A DNA stretch of 64,000 nt from Erpobdella octoculata (GCA_963978895.1 OZ022242.1:13925907-13989906); one strand, 5' to 3'. Shown: positions 25,077-36,947, numbered from the stretch's first letter. Made by a program: numbers and translations. The notes: generated by a model from the sequence alone, not told the origin.

Positions 25077-26708
25077 ATGAGTTTATCTTCCAAAATCTTG
25101 TCGCGTGGGTGGATAGTTTCCACGGCTAGAGCTATTGTAACTGTAAGTTTTCTATTCTCAATTTCTCCTTCGTTTGTAGATGCGCACAAAGTCTTATTGC
25201 TACCGATCAGCATAAACTCTCATTTAATCTATTTTGGCAAACTAGGCCAAGGGCTGGCAGGGCAAGGCCATCAAGTCGAGATGCTGATGCCGTCCAGTGC
25301 CAGAGCTCCATCTGGGTTGGAAGCTCCTGGATTCACAATGACCTCTTACGACGTCGAATCCAAAGAATCCTTGTCGAACAGTCCGATCGTGTCTGAGCAG
25401 GTGATGAAGTATGCTCTTGCGGATAATAAACTTGCTGCCATGATTTCATTATATAAGTGGATGTTACAAAACATGATCCCTGTCGTTGATCGCGAGTGCG
25501 AATCACTGCTGGATAACGAGCTGCTCATGAAAAGAATCGTGAACGAAACGAAATTTGAATTCGTCATACTCGACCTCCTATCTACTGACTGCTACATACA
25601 GGTTGTCAGAGCCTTGAAAGTACCATATACAACATTCGGATTGCCTGTAGCCGCTTGGCACTTTGGAGTACCTCGTCTGCCATCTTTTGTGCCAAATCAT
25701 GTTACTTCTATGAGCGACAGAATGAGCTTTTTTGAAAGGCTCCAAACGCTTCTCAGTGATATGGCTGTGTTGGTTTTTAGCTCCAAAAACAGACCAGATT
25801 TTCGACGATCTTACGCCGGAAGTAAAGACTCAGAACTGCTAGAAAATTTAGAAATATTGCGAAATAGCGACATCATCCTCTATTTGGAAGATCCTGTAAT
25901 TGGTTATCCCCGTCCCAACATGCCACACATTTTGAGTGTGGGAGACATCGTAGTTGGGCAGGAAGGATTCCCACTTCCAAAAAACATTGAAGAATTTCTT
26001 TCCGACTCGGAGGACGTGATACTCGTGTCGTTTGGAAGCTACATCGAGATGGTATCTGATGAACTTTCTAGCAAGTTCTGTCGTGCTTTCGAATTTCTGC
26101 CAGATTTAAAAATCATCTGGAAATCAAAAAACAATTCGCTGTGTGGAAAACACCTCGACAACGTTTTGTTTCTGCCATGGATACCACAAAACGATTTGCT
26201 GGCAGACAGAAGAGTCAAGGTTTTCATAACCCACGGCGGATTTAACAGCATAATGGAGTCCATCTACCACGGAAAACCAGTCATCGTCTTCCCTTTAGCG
26301 GTTGACCAGCAGTTTCAAGCTTCCAGTGCTAGCAGAAAAGAGCACGGCATCGAGATGAACATCAGACTCTGGCAAGCCCAAGATCTCATCGATAATATTG
26401 TGACCATCATGGTCAACCCGAAGTACAAAAAGAATGCTCGCTACTATTCGAGTCTGTTAAAAGATAGGCCTTTTACTCCAGCTCAACGAGTCTCCAACGC
26501 AATCAACCACGTGATCAGGTTTGGCAGCAAGCATCTGAAATCCGCATCTTTAGATCTCTATTGGTTTCAGTATTTCATGTTTGATTTATGTTTATTCATG
26601 CTGGTTGTTATATTGTCGTCAGTACTAACAGGTGTGTGTTGTCTTCGATTGGCGATTAGATGTATCTTCTTTAGAAACCTAGGAAGAAAAAAGTTAAAAA
26701 AGAATTGA
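25077..26708 (+). CDS. UDP-glycosyltransferase, membrane-bound (UGT-A)
   Basis: GT1-family enzyme that moves a sugar from a UDP-sugar to small lipophilic acceptors in the ER lumen. Intronless, 543 residues, close to the 520-540 typical of animal UGTs. An N-terminal hydrophobic signal (about residues 15-36) precedes HKVLLLPISINSH, whose His49 fits the catalytic base. The UDP-binding signature runs from WIPQNDLLADRRVKVFITHG (from residue 368) through GGFNSIMES to PLAVDQ, with the HGG and DQ residues intact. A C-terminal membrane span (about 496-525) is followed by a basic tail ending KLKKN, a KxKxx-type ER-retrieval signal. A paralogue in the same orientation follows 1.07 kb downstream. The acceptor cannot be predicted. 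Confidence 0.93.
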   Translation: MSLSSKILSRGWIVSTARAIVTVSFLFSISPSFVDAHKVLLLPISINSHLIYFGKLGQGLAGQGHQVEMLMPSSARAPSGLEAPGFTMTSYDVESKESLSNSPIVSEQVMKYALADNKLAAMISLYKWMLQNMIPVVDRECESLLDNELLMKRIVNETKFEFVILDLLSTDCYIQVVRALKVPYTTFGLPVAAWHFGVPRLPSFVPNHVTSMSDRMSFFERLQTLLSDMAVLVFSSKNRPDFRRSYAGSKDSELLENLEILRNSDIILYLEDPVIGYPRPNMPHILSVGDIVVGQEGFPLPKNIEEFLSDSEDVILVSFGSYIEMVSDELSSKFCRAFEFLPDLKIIWKSKNNSLCGKHLDNVLFLPWIPQNDLLADRRVKVFITHGGFNSIMESIYHGKPVIVFPLAVDQQFQASSASRKEHGIEMNIRLWQAQDLIDNIVTIMVNPKYKKNARYYSSLLKDRPFTPAQRVSNAINHVIRFGSKHLKSASLDLYWFQYFMFDLCLFMLVVILSSVLTGVCCLRLAIRCIFFRNLGRKKLKKN

Positions 26709-27663
26709 AAGGAATAATCTGAATAAAAAATATAATTTTTAGTTTTTGTTTAATTATTTTGTAGCTTTAATTTAACGGTGCAGCTGGCAAAATGGTTTAT
26801 AGAAAGCGAGTCTGTCCCAATCTTAATTCTGGTTTTATGGGCTGGGAATTCTTAATTTTTATACCTATTCTAGTAGCTGTTGGCAGCGACTGATCTAGAG
26901 TTTTCCAGAAGAAAATATTTTAATCAAGAGTTTTTAGCACATTTTAGGAAACTTGTTTCTAAAAACGGAGCTTAATAAAACACTTCGACCGGCTGGCTGG
27001 TTACAAGCGCAAATTATCAGAAAATTTAGTGTAATTTGGATTTAATAACTTTCCAAAAACACTTTTTCAGTACAAAATATACCAGCCTTCTGGCATTTGT
27101 TTGTCCAAAAATTAGAGGAGGGACGTTTAAAATCTGTTGACTGATGCTAATTGTTGTGCCCAAAATTTCAGCATATTTTGCTCGAATTTTAAATAAATAA
27201 TTTGCACCCGAATTTAGGGGAGCTATGGCTCTCCTTTCCGTCACGGCTTGTATGTCACCTATTTATGTGTGTGCCCAGATAATCTAACAAAGCATGTAAC
27301 TATTTTGATGAAATATCCGAATTTATAAAAATAATATACACAATTACTATCGTGATGAAAATAGATTAAAAAGCTTCTTTTTGGCGGCCTTTGACCTGTG
27401 GTATCTTTTTGAAGTAGAATGTTAAACAGCTTGCAGGTTTAATATTTTTATTTAAAAACTATCTTCAGCTGACAGCTCAGTATGCACAGCAGGCTTGCCT
27501 TGATAAACCGAGACAGTGCTACACAACGTTTAAATATAAACTGCTTTAGCAGCCTCCACATATGTAATCCTAAAAATAAAATTTAAATAAGTTATCTTTT
27601 TCATGTTGCAAACTGTCATTGTTTTTATAGATAAACATATTTTAAATATACTGCGTTGTATAG
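26709..27663. other. Intergenic spacer between UGT paralogues
   Basis: AT-rich. Short minus-strand frame near 27026-27244 with no known domain. No splice-supported exon recognised. Confidence 0.5.
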
Positions 27664-27809
27664 CTATGAAAAAATTATTGCAAAACGACAAAAACTCTCA
27701 GATGTGATGATGATTCGTTACTTCGTATTTTTACACCTATGAAAAAATTATTGCAAAACGACAAAAACTCTCAGATATGATGATGATTCGTCACTTCGTA
27801 TTTTTATAT
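27664..27809 (+). repeat. 73-bp tandem duplication over a start codon
   Basis: Units 27664-27736 and 27737-27809 differ at about four positions. The second unit contains the ATG of the downstream UGT gene (27777) and its first codons. The first unit keeps a matching ATG (27707) that now encodes an 11-residue peptide (MMIRYFVFLHL) ending in a TGA at the repeat junction. The duplication therefore creates an upstream ORF that copies the signal-peptide start. Confidence 0.85.
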
Positions 27810-29366
27810 CTTTTGGCCACAGTCGCGTCGAGTTATAAAATTCTTTTACTCCCAATGAACGTCAACTCTCACATTCTCTACATCGGAAGAATGGGTCATG
27901 CATTATCCCGGCTTGGGCACAATGTAGAACTCTTGGTTCCTTCCAATGCCAAAGTGCCAACAAATCTGATCAATGAAAGTTTTACCATCACCATATACAA
28001 GGTAAACAGTAGCGAACCTTTTTTTAACACGAAAGAGGCCTCTGAAAAATATCTCGACTATGCTTTATCGTCTAACAGATTTTTTGCGTATTTTTCCCTT
28101 GGGTACTGGTATTCTCATGATTCTATGGACGCGATGGAACGAGACTGTGAATCGCTTCTGAACGATAAAGAACTTATGATGCGATTGGTAAACCAGTCAA
28201 GTTTTGATTTTGTAATTTCCGATTTTATGGTGTCCGAATGTCAGTCGGCATTACCAAGCGTCCTTAATGTACCTTACGCCATGATGAGCATACCTTTTGT
28301 GTCCTGGAATATCGGCGTGCCACGACTGAGCTCGTTTGTTCCAAGCTTGACTTTTGACTATTCCGACAGAATGACTTTCGTCGAAAGATTGGGTAGTTTT
28401 CTTTGTGATATGCTTATCATGACTTCATTCAATTTAAGAGCGAAACCAAGCAAGATTCCTGATTATATTCAGTACAAGTCCCAAGGAGAACATTACTTGT
28501 TTGACTTCATCAGAAACGCATCCATTTTGCTCTATTTGGAAGACGACGTCATTGGCTACCCTCGACCCACAATGCCTCATGTCTTCAGCGTCGGTGACGT
28601 GTCAGCAGGCTGGCCTCCTCAGCCACTTCCAGATGAAATAAACGCATTTCTCTCTGATTCCGATGCTCTCTACCTCTCTTTTGGCAGCTACCTTGAATAT
28701 TTAACGGAGGGTTTACTTGAAAAGTTCTGCTCAGCAATCAAGAAACTTCCACATCTCAAATTCATTTGGAAGTACAAAGACACTGAAGTTTGCAGTAAAG
28801 AAAGTAAATTGTCAAATCTGCTAACATTGCCGTGGGTACCACAAAACGATATTCTAGGTGACAAAAGGATCAAAATCTTTCTCACACACGGAGGATTTAA
28901 CAGTCTTATTGAATCCGTTTACCACGCCAAACCGGTCATAGTTTTTCCAATAGCTGCAGATCAAATGAACCAAGCAGGTTCAGCGTTCCATAAAGGATAC
29001 GGAATACACATGGACTTAAGATATTGGCAGGTAAACGATCTAGTCGAAAACATCAATACAATTCTGACTAACTTGTCATTTGCGAAAAAAGCCAAGCAAT
29101 ATTCTGAAATTCTTATTGAAAGGCCACACATCTCGGCCGTTTACGTATCCAGTGCCATACACCACGTGATCAAACACGGTGGCGAACACCTCAAATCGAG
29201 GGCCGGTGAACTTTACTGGTTTCAATTTCTTATGTTCGACGTGGCTTTTGTACTGCTGCTTATAATTATTGGATGTGCAAGTTTGATACTCGTCTGTTCG
29301 TATACATTTCTTCGATACTTTTTACGACGACAGTGGAAGGTAAAGAATAAACTCAAGAAACTTTGA
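27777..29366 (+). CDS. UDP-glycosyltransferase, membrane-bound (UGT-B)
   Basis: Tandem paralogue of the gene ending at 26708. Intronless, 529 residues. The signal peptide covers about residues 1-19. The conserved segment KILLLPMNVNSH carries His32 as presumed catalytic base. The UGT signature starts at WVPQNDILGDKRIKIFLTHG (residue 353), continues through GGFNSLIES and ends PIAADQ. A C-terminal membrane span (about 480-510) and a basic tail ending KLKKL again give a KxKxx ER-retrieval signal. Both copies share intronless structure, spacing of motifs and tail type, so they arose by tandem duplication. Translation may be affected by the duplicated start region just upstream. Confidence 0.93.
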   Translation: MMMIRHFVFLYLLATVASSYKILLLPMNVNSHILYIGRMGHALSRLGHNVELLVPSNAKVPTNLINESFTITIYKVNSSEPFFNTKEASEKYLDYALSSNRFFAYFSLGYWYSHDSMDAMERDCESLLNDKELMMRLVNQSSFDFVISDFMVSECQSALPSVLNVPYAMMSIPFVSWNIGVPRLSSFVPSLTFDYSDRMTFVERLGSFLCDMLIMTSFNLRAKPSKIPDYIQYKSQGEHYLFDFIRNASILLYLEDDVIGYPRPTMPHVFSVGDVSAGWPPQPLPDEINAFLSDSDALYLSFGSYLEYLTEGLLEKFCSAIKKLPHLKFIWKYKDTEVCSKESKLSNLLTLPWVPQNDILGDKRIKIFLTHGGFNSLIESVYHAKPVIVFPIAADQMNQAGSAFHKGYGIHMDLRYWQVNDLVENINTILTNLSFAKKAKQYSEILIERPHISAVYVSSAIHHVIKHGGEHLKSRAGELYWFQFLMFDVAFVLLLIIIGCASLILVCSYTFLRYFLRRQWKVKNKLKKL

Positions 29367-29622
29367 AAACATAAATTATTTTTATTAACATCTTTTTTGT
29401 GGTCGATCAGTTGTATTCTTTTTTTCTGTTGCAGTTTTGCAAATTATGGTTTGTTTTGTGACGTCGTTTGTTTTAAAATAAAAATATATATGTGTAAACA
29501 ACACAGAATTTCTGCTTCATTTGAAAACGGATTGAATTTAAACAAAAACTTCACGCTAACGGTGGATTGCGAAGACGGACAAATAAACAGACGCAGAATT
29601 ACGTAAAAATATTATTAAAACG

Positions 29623-30187
29623 ATGCAAAATTCTAACGGAGCTTACGTCATAAGAAAGTCTGGAAATCACATAGATGTCCTTGTGGACGACGCTACAGAT
29701 GACCGCTACCTGCCCACCCAACTGGTCACCATAGACTACAAAGATACAGCCGCCTACAGACCAGGCACTGACAGCGAAATCAACTACAGCAAACAGGTTT
29801 GGAAAAGAATTTAGTGTTTCACTCTTAGCAGCATACGCCTAAACAAAAATATTATTTTAAAATTAGGTTTTGATCGGGGGATGGAGTGAAGAAAGAAACG
29901 ATCTGAGGTACCTGTGCAGGGGGGAGAGACTACCATCAGATCACAGTCATTACTATTGCACGACCTATGATACCAATTACAACCAACGCCCAGTCTACCG
30001 ACTTCCAGATAACCTAATGAATTTTTCTGGGTATCCTAGCACCAGAAAAAACGTTGCATTTCCCACCCATCAACCAGAGCTGGACCTAACCATGAAGAAT
30101 TTCAAACCATGGGAGACTACATACGGGGCAGCATACATCCATCACAAAGGTTTCAAACCTGAGAGATGTGGTTTGCCACTAATTTGA
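29623..30187 (+). CDS. CFAP68: CFAP68 (C11orf1) homologue, ciliary microtubule protein
   Basis: Two exons, 29623-29796 and 29867-30187, joined in phase 0 by a 70-bp GT-AG intron to give 164 residues; human CFAP68 is about 150. Exon 2 carries the family pattern: VLIGGWSEERNDLR, then LPSDHSHYYCTTYDTNYN, then FPTHQPELD, then TTYGAAYIHH. Human C11orf1 has a matching order of GNWNQER, FETTYDTSYN, GHQPELDP and STYMNSY. The family sits inside the lumen of axonemal doublet microtubules. The exon 1 sequence (YVIRKSGNHIDVLVDDATDD) is less clearly conserved, and another upstream exon is possible. The stop lies 245 bp from the convergent APE1 stop. Assignment is by remembered motif similarity only. Confidence 0.8.
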
Positions 30188-30432
30188 CATAAACTAAACC
30201 AGCAAATAAAAAAAATAAAATACTGTTTTGGATCCAGTTCAATAATTTTAAGCAAACAACTTCCAAAATGACAACAATGATTACTTCAACGACAATAAGA
30301 ACACATTTGAATCTCAACATTCACATAACAGTAACAACAAAATACATCATAAAACTGTCTCTCCACAGCTTTCGTCTGTTTTATAGAAGACAAGATGAGA
30401 GAATTAAAGAGTTTAGAAACAGAGAAAGACAG

Positions 30433-33400
30433 TTAGAGATTCATAAAGAGAGCAATAGGACAATGGTCACTTCCAAAAACTTCTTTTCTTATAACACTGT
30501 CACAAAGTGAAGGTTTGAAGGTTGGAGACACCATGAAGTAGTCCAATCTCCTTTGAGTGAAAACAAAAAAGTCACAATAACCATAAAATACTCAAATTTA
30601 TTTATTTTTATTTAGTGCAAAACACTTAAACAAGGCAAAGCAGTTATTGCACTAAGTTATAAAAAAAAATAAAACTAACTAAAAAACCTGACACATCAAC
30701 AATATAAATAATTAACCCCATAGTTTTAATATCAAATTCAAATTTAAACCAATTTAAAATTAGAAAATCAACACCTCTTGATTGAACTGAAAATAAAAAA
30801 TCAAAAGACAAAACTGACCATCCAACATCTTTGGCCCTGGCATTGCCCATGTATGACCAATAAGTGTAAGCACCTTTCTTATCTGGATGGAAATGCCTGA
30901 ACGTGTCAACAAAACTCTTCTTCAGTAGCTTTCCAAAGCTTTCTCTTTCCTCTTTAGTGAATCCAGCAGTTTTCTGATTTGACTTTGGATTTGCAAGGTC
31001 TGTTAAAAAAGAGATCAGATAGGAAAACTATGCTAAAGAAAGAACGAGGTGAAAATTATTGAAAGCACACCACACAAACCATGATAGTTTTGCTCCTGAG
31101 AAAAAGTATTAAAGTATTAAAATTAAGCATCTGCGTCCCGATATCGTTATCTCGAATTCAATCGAGATTTCAAAACGATACGGGAGATCCCGTATCGCTA
31201 TTGAAACGATACAGCCTGCGGAAGAAGTCTCGTATCGATATAATTGGCGATACTTAAAATTTCATTCCCGATAAAAATCCCGAAAAAATATCGGGATTTT
31301 TTAAAAATATTTTCCAATAAGTAACGAAAGTCATACATATTTAATTAACGATTGTCACAACTGTGAATATTTGCAATTGATTCATCAACATTGATTAATT
31401 AATCTACCTATTGACAGAAGTTTATAACTATTATCATCCCCACTTTAAATTCGGTTTTCCAGACAGCCTGTAGCCCCATTATTTACTATTTTTAGTCTGG
31501 GAACCGGCAGCAAAAAAGCCACGCTCCTCTTAGGCTGCTAGTCGAGCTCTGCATACTACTGATACTACAAGCCTTACAAGGCAATCGTACTCGCTGACAT
31601 CGATGACTATTATTATTAATGAGAATAATGAGTAATGTAATAGTAATGATCATTCTATGTTTATGTTTTGGTTTAGTCTGTTTCATAAACTTATTTTTTC
31701 AAATTTGTTACATAGAATTGGAATGATTATTTTAGTGTTTCGATATCCGTAATTGACCGTAATAGTAGCTCATCTAAGATATATCTTTATAATCTCGATG
31801 ATATTCTTGGTTGTGTGTGAGTATGTGAGTGCCACTGTAGTGTGCACGACAGTGCCGTAGCCCGTATCGTCTGCAGCTGGAATTCGAAACTTTCTCAGCT
31901 TCTTTCTTGCTATTGCTAACCGCATTCGCCATCCCCTATAAATAAACACGCTGGGTTTTTTTCACTTTTTTAATTCTTGCATAGAGGCACTTTCTCGTGT
32001 TTGTCATCATTATCATGCCGCGTCACCGGGGTCAAATCTGGGAGTACTTTGAGGAAGAGACTGTCACGCAGAAAGTCAATGACAAGGATGTAGAAGTAAA
32101 TCTTGCCAGATGCAAAGACTGCGGGAAACAGTATCATTTTCATCTAATCTTAGTAATCTAGTAATCTCAATCTCAGTAATCTGCAATCTATTTCTATCTC
32201 CATTGGTTTTTCCACTTTCACTATTGAATTGGTGTGCTAGGTTTTCTACTTTTCAATTACTTGAAAAAATAATTTTAATTTTTCTTTTCATCGGCAAGTA
32301 AAATCATTTAATTAAATTGATAAACTACCGCATAATGCGAACTAAATAAAGTAAATAAATACTTACTATCGGCGGTAGCATTTTATTTAGAGTCTAAATT
32401 TAGACAAATAGATGTACCGAAACTAAACAAATGAAACTTATTTCAAGTTGTAAAAAAAAATTAAATTTGGTAAATTTTTATAAATTTATACATTTTTTAA
32501 TATTTATATATTTTTTTCAATGAATTTCTTTAATGTAGTTATTAATATTGTCTGTCGCATATAGTTCATCATTCTATGTTATCTCTAGGCAAAATTTCCA
32601 CTTCAGTCGAGATCCCGAAATCGTATCGTATCGTATCGATATCGTATCGTTATTATTCGAGGCGTCTCGTATCGTATCGTTTAATTCGAGGCAAATTTCA
32701 GAAATCGTATCGTATCGTTCCAAAAAAATAACGGGACGCAGAAGCTTAATTAAAATAGTACACCTTCTATGTACTGGACTAATATTTATATAAATGAGAA
32801 TTAAATTTTATCTAAATATTTTGCAATTAGTTATGAAAAAAATCTTGAGATGAACATATTAAGTACAACAAAATCATAAAATATACATATTTTAGCCATA
32901 AACAAGAGTGTTGAACTTTAAAAATTCAAAACTGCTGAAAGTCAATTTTTCTTGATTTCACGGAAGGAAAAATAATCAATAAAATTAAATCACAGTTTTC
33001 AAAACTGCATCTCTTGAACTGATAGTCACAAAAACTCTGGTCCTTCATTTAGCATTGTCATGGCTCTATGAACTCATTTCTGGCAGTGCTGACTGCTGAC
33101 ATTGTTTACTGTAAGCAGAAACTAGAGCAATGATCAATAAAAAAGATCAACTCTAGCCTTTGCATAACTTCACTGCTATACCGTGTTAAAAGATGAACAA
33201 TTTAAAGATGTACAGTAAAACATGTAAGATACTCAAACACTTCAACGAGGCTGACAATGATTGCACTCCTGCAGAGGAAGTCTCAGATCAGATGCTGTTG
33301 AGCCACCGGCTAAAATAATTTAAACATCTCTGAAGATTTCTACAGCATAGCACTGGCAACAGAAGAACCCACTTGCTATCTTTAAGAAAATTTTTTTATT

Positions 33401-35975
33401 GAAGAAGACTATTCTTGGTTGGTGGATGACAAAACCCAAAGAAAAACTTAAAATAGCTGCTATGGCTAGACATTAGATGGCTATTCCTGCACAAAGCTCA
33501 GCTAGCCAAAGTGTGTTAAATCAATCAATCAACGTGAATATTAACAGAATGACAGCACTTATCTATTACATGCTTACACATTCAAGTCGGACACTCTGGT
33601 GACTCGACTATCCTAGTACTTGGAAGGACACTACTGGTTGTAATACATTTCTAGACTCAGAAACTGATGAAATTTTTTGTTTATTGAAACAAGTAAATAA
33701 ATAATAAATTATTTTTACAGATGATTTTCATTTCAATACATTGTCTGGGTTTACCATTAAAGTCGAAAATCATAAATTCGCACAGGCCTCGGTAAAACAG
33801 CTTGTAATCTATGTCGTAGAACTATCTAAACTGATATTTTATATAAACAAACTAATTTCTTTTCATTAATCTTCATTTTAAATTGAAAGTAGTTGAAAAC
33901 GTGAAATAAAAAACTGACTAACCGATATCTTCATAAGCTACGTTAAGATCGCCGCACAAAATGACAGGCTTCTTTTTCTCAAGTTCAAGAAGATAACTGT
34001 GAAAGTCTACATCCCACTCTTCGACTCTGTATTGCAGTCTCGGTAATCCTCTGCCAGAATTTGGAACATCTGTGGCGAAAAAAATGATATCTCGTACAAG
34101 TAGAGAAATTAGCACATTATCTCAAAATAAAATAAAACAAATATTAAAATTAATTAATTCATATAAAATTTGATGCACTTAAAAAGCATTTTTAACTTTC
34201 CATGACAAAAATTAGTATTTATTGAACGGTTAAAAAATGAATTTTACATATTCCATACAAGCTGCAACTGGCTAGAACGAGATTATTCATGATTCAAATA
34301 AAACTAGATTTAACTAATAACTAGATTTATTTCTAAAATACATTCAATTCCCAATTATTTTAACTTTTGCATAAATTGTCTCCAAAAATTAATTTGAAAA
34401 CATGCTTTAAAGATATCTGAAAAATTTCATAACGACATCGTATCGTAAAAATATTACCCTGGTGAATAGTAAACAAAAGATGTTTTTAGTTACTATGATG
34501 ATGAAAATTTCTCTTGTCATTATCATATGCTTCTTTAATTTATTTTTTAGTAATTTTTATTTTTTAAATTTTTTCATAGTTATTTTTTTTTTAACCAAAC
34601 TATCAATTTTTTCGAATTTGGTCAATTTTATAATGACTCCCGAGCTTCTAAACGTCCGCGGACATCTCATAGACATCCGGACAAGTGAAAGTTAATAAAA
34701 GCACATAAAAAAAAGACTAACATGCTGTAACAAAGAAGAAGTTTTCATATTCTGCTGTTATCACTCTACCTTCATTGTCATGTTCCTTGTGGCCTGAATT
34801 ATTGTTATAAATGAAAGAAAAGATTTAGAGTGTAAATTTAACTGTGCTAAAAATTAAACTTGTTCAATTTAAAGTATACAACCTTTTAATGAATTTTCAG
34901 TGGTGTAATAAAAAATGTAATCAGAGATAAAATAAAACATAACAAATTAATTTTTGTCAGTAAACATATCCAGAAACCAACCAATGCCATAGGTGACATT
35001 CAAGGGCTTCACTTTTGAATATAGCCCTGTACCAGAGTAGCCATCTTTATCTCCAGCAAGCCAGTAGATATGGTAACCAGAAAGTTTCACATCTGATGGA
35101 ATACTGTCCTTGTCGCACTTTGTCTCCTGGAGGCAGAAAATGTCCGGATCCTCTGCTGTTATATAAGAGTGCCCATTTTTCTAGAAAAATTTTTTATTCA
35201 AAATATTATAATTTATTAGCTGCAATAAAACTTATATTGAGTGCTCAATAAGGATGTGTGCGATAACAATAACACATCCAATTTATAAATAAATGTAACA
35301 TTCAAAACATCTGCTCCTTTCATATTTCCTATCATAAAGTTTATGAATAGGAATTTTTTAATAGATTTTTAAAACAACAAAGACCCTTCTCACCTCACAC
35401 CAAGCTCGTAATCCATTGACGTTCCATGAAGCAAATTTCATATTCCATTTTTTACCACTTGAATCTTTGCTTTCAGATGAGAAATCCAAATTTCCCACAT
35501 CAGGGATGGCTTCTCTTGTTGATTTCTTCAAGTAATTTAACAACTTTTATATCTAATAATTGGTTTATAATTAACAGATTTGCACTTTTCAATTTTTAAA
35601 ATTGATTATTTTAATAAGCTTGCAACCTTAGTCACTTTGGCTTTCTTTGCTTTTGGCACATCTTGATCAGTTGTTTGCTACGGATAAAAACAAAAACCTG
35701 GTATTGTCAGAACTGGTATTCCTTACTATAGTAGAATGTTATTGTTTGATTGATAGATTGATTAATCATTAATGTAGTATGCCACAAATTATGTGGAAAA
35801 AAGTTCGTTTACGTTGAATGAGGTGAAAACATAATAAGAATTATATTATAACTATTATAATGATATGAAACAAATTGACAACAAGCTTAGTTTCATTAAG
35901 TTAAGTTAAAATAGTTAAAACAACTTAAAAAACTAACTAACACTGCTAAATTCTAACCTTCCTCTTAGGCGGCAT
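30433..35975 (-). CDS. APEX1: AP endonuclease 1 (APEX1/Ref-1 homologue), 8 exons
   Basis: Base-excision-repair nuclease that cuts 5' of abasic sites in the nucleus. Exons on the minus strand: 35975-35958, 35677-35627, 35543-35394, 35180-34982, 34793-34722, 34069-33923, 30999-30819 and 30550-30433. All joins are GT-AG and keep frame, giving 311 residues (human 318). The basic N-terminus MPPKRK with KKAKVTK fits a nuclear signal. Catalytic landmarks are SWNVNG (Asn64), LQETK (Glu92), YVPNSGRG (Tyr164), GDLNV (Asp204, Asn206), RLDYF (Asp276) and GSDHCP (Asp301, His302). Human redox Cys65 corresponds to Ala61 here, and human Asp70 to Asn66. Intron 6 (30,999-33,923) is expanded by a hAT insertion. 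Confidence 0.95.
31124..32748 (+). mobile_element. Non-autonomous hAT element in APEX1 intron 6
   Basis: Left end TAAGCATCTGCGTCCCG and right end, reverse-complemented, TAAGCTTCTGCGTCCCG differ at one base. The flanking 8-mer ATTAAAAT is identical on both sides (31116-31123 and 32749-32756). Subterminal CGTATCG repeats fill both ends. An ATG at 32015 starts a 48-codon BED-zinc-finger fragment ([15 protein letters not shown], then [10 protein letters not shown]) that stops at 32161. The rest of the transposase is absent. It is antisense to APEX1 and could use enzymes from a full relative. Confidence 0.85.
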
Positions 35976-36947
35976 GTTTGCAAAATATACTGTAGAGGTT
36001 ACGAGTCTTCTTGTGATACACTCAGCAACAAAAGATTTTATGAATAATGAAGCGCCAAACATGCACAAACAATAAACTTAATATGATTTATAGCGCGACT
36101 TTCTCCACTTTTCAATGCGGCAAGCGACAAAAGTTAACGAGGTTATGAAAATGAAGTCGATCGCGAGAGTTAACTAAAAATTTGATTGTGGTGTTTGGTG
36201 GGATACATTCTGCATCACAGTCTACAAAAGTCATTTGAAAAAATAAACTTCGAAATTTTTATGATTGATTGTCTGTAGAGTGATTGTTTTAAGAAAAGTT
36301 TTATTTAATTTTAAAAACTAACGTGACTAAAAACTGTGCAATCTTTAGCTCAGTGTTATGGTTATCATTCCCCCACTCCTCGACGACCCCGACCCCTTGA
36401 TCGATCGGAATTCAGGCCGCTTCTTTCTAACACTAAACACAAGGTCACATGAATAATTAATTAGATGCAACAACGCCCCTTATTGAAAATTGGATCATAT
36501 AAGGAAAACCTCGGTAGAAAGTCAGACTCTTGAGCAGAACAGAAAACAGAATTAATGCAATCCGTCGTCTCCATAGCCTATGGACCATAGGCGTAGGAGG
36601 TGGGGGCAAGGAGGGCAAATTTTTTTTTCCTCAATTTTGTCGTGTCGCTAAGTTTCGGGCAAGCAGAAAAAATTACTAAAGGTTTTACAGCTTGCCAACA
36701 TTTGCTTATGTTGGTGTTTTGGAATCAACACATAGTATTTTTGGAACTTTATTAAATACAAATAACATAAAATGAAGGATCATTCGGGCCAGCAAACTTA
36801 TCGACAACGCTTTGAATGTGATGAAGAACTAGATTCAAGCTTTGCCAATCAACACAGTTGAAAACACTAGAGTAGGAAAGACAAGTATATTACTGTACGT
36901 GATAGGTCTCTAAAATAAACTAAATTGTGTGTGTGTGTGTGTTCAGT
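35976..36947. other. APEX1 upstream region, no gene seen
   Basis: Presumed APEX1 5' flank. A fragment resembling a hAT terminus (CATAGGCGTAGGAGGTGGGG) lies near 36588. A short (GT)n run sits at 36927-36942, just outside the next element. Confidence 0.5.

Noticed and set aside
30644..30850. 68-codon frame with a hydrophobic C-terminus as an alternative APE1 end
   Set aside because: It is read-through of intron 7; the true last exon at 30550-30433 restores the conserved LDYF and GSDHCP motifs in frame.
34462..34695. 77-codon hydrophobic + strand frame
   Set aside because: Lies in an APEX1 intron, AT-driven Phe/Ile composition, no domain or splice support.
36340..36415. tRNA-like TTTAGCTCAGTGTTATGGTTA
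   Set aside because: Resembles an A-box, but no matching B-box, anticodon stem or acceptor pairing could be found.
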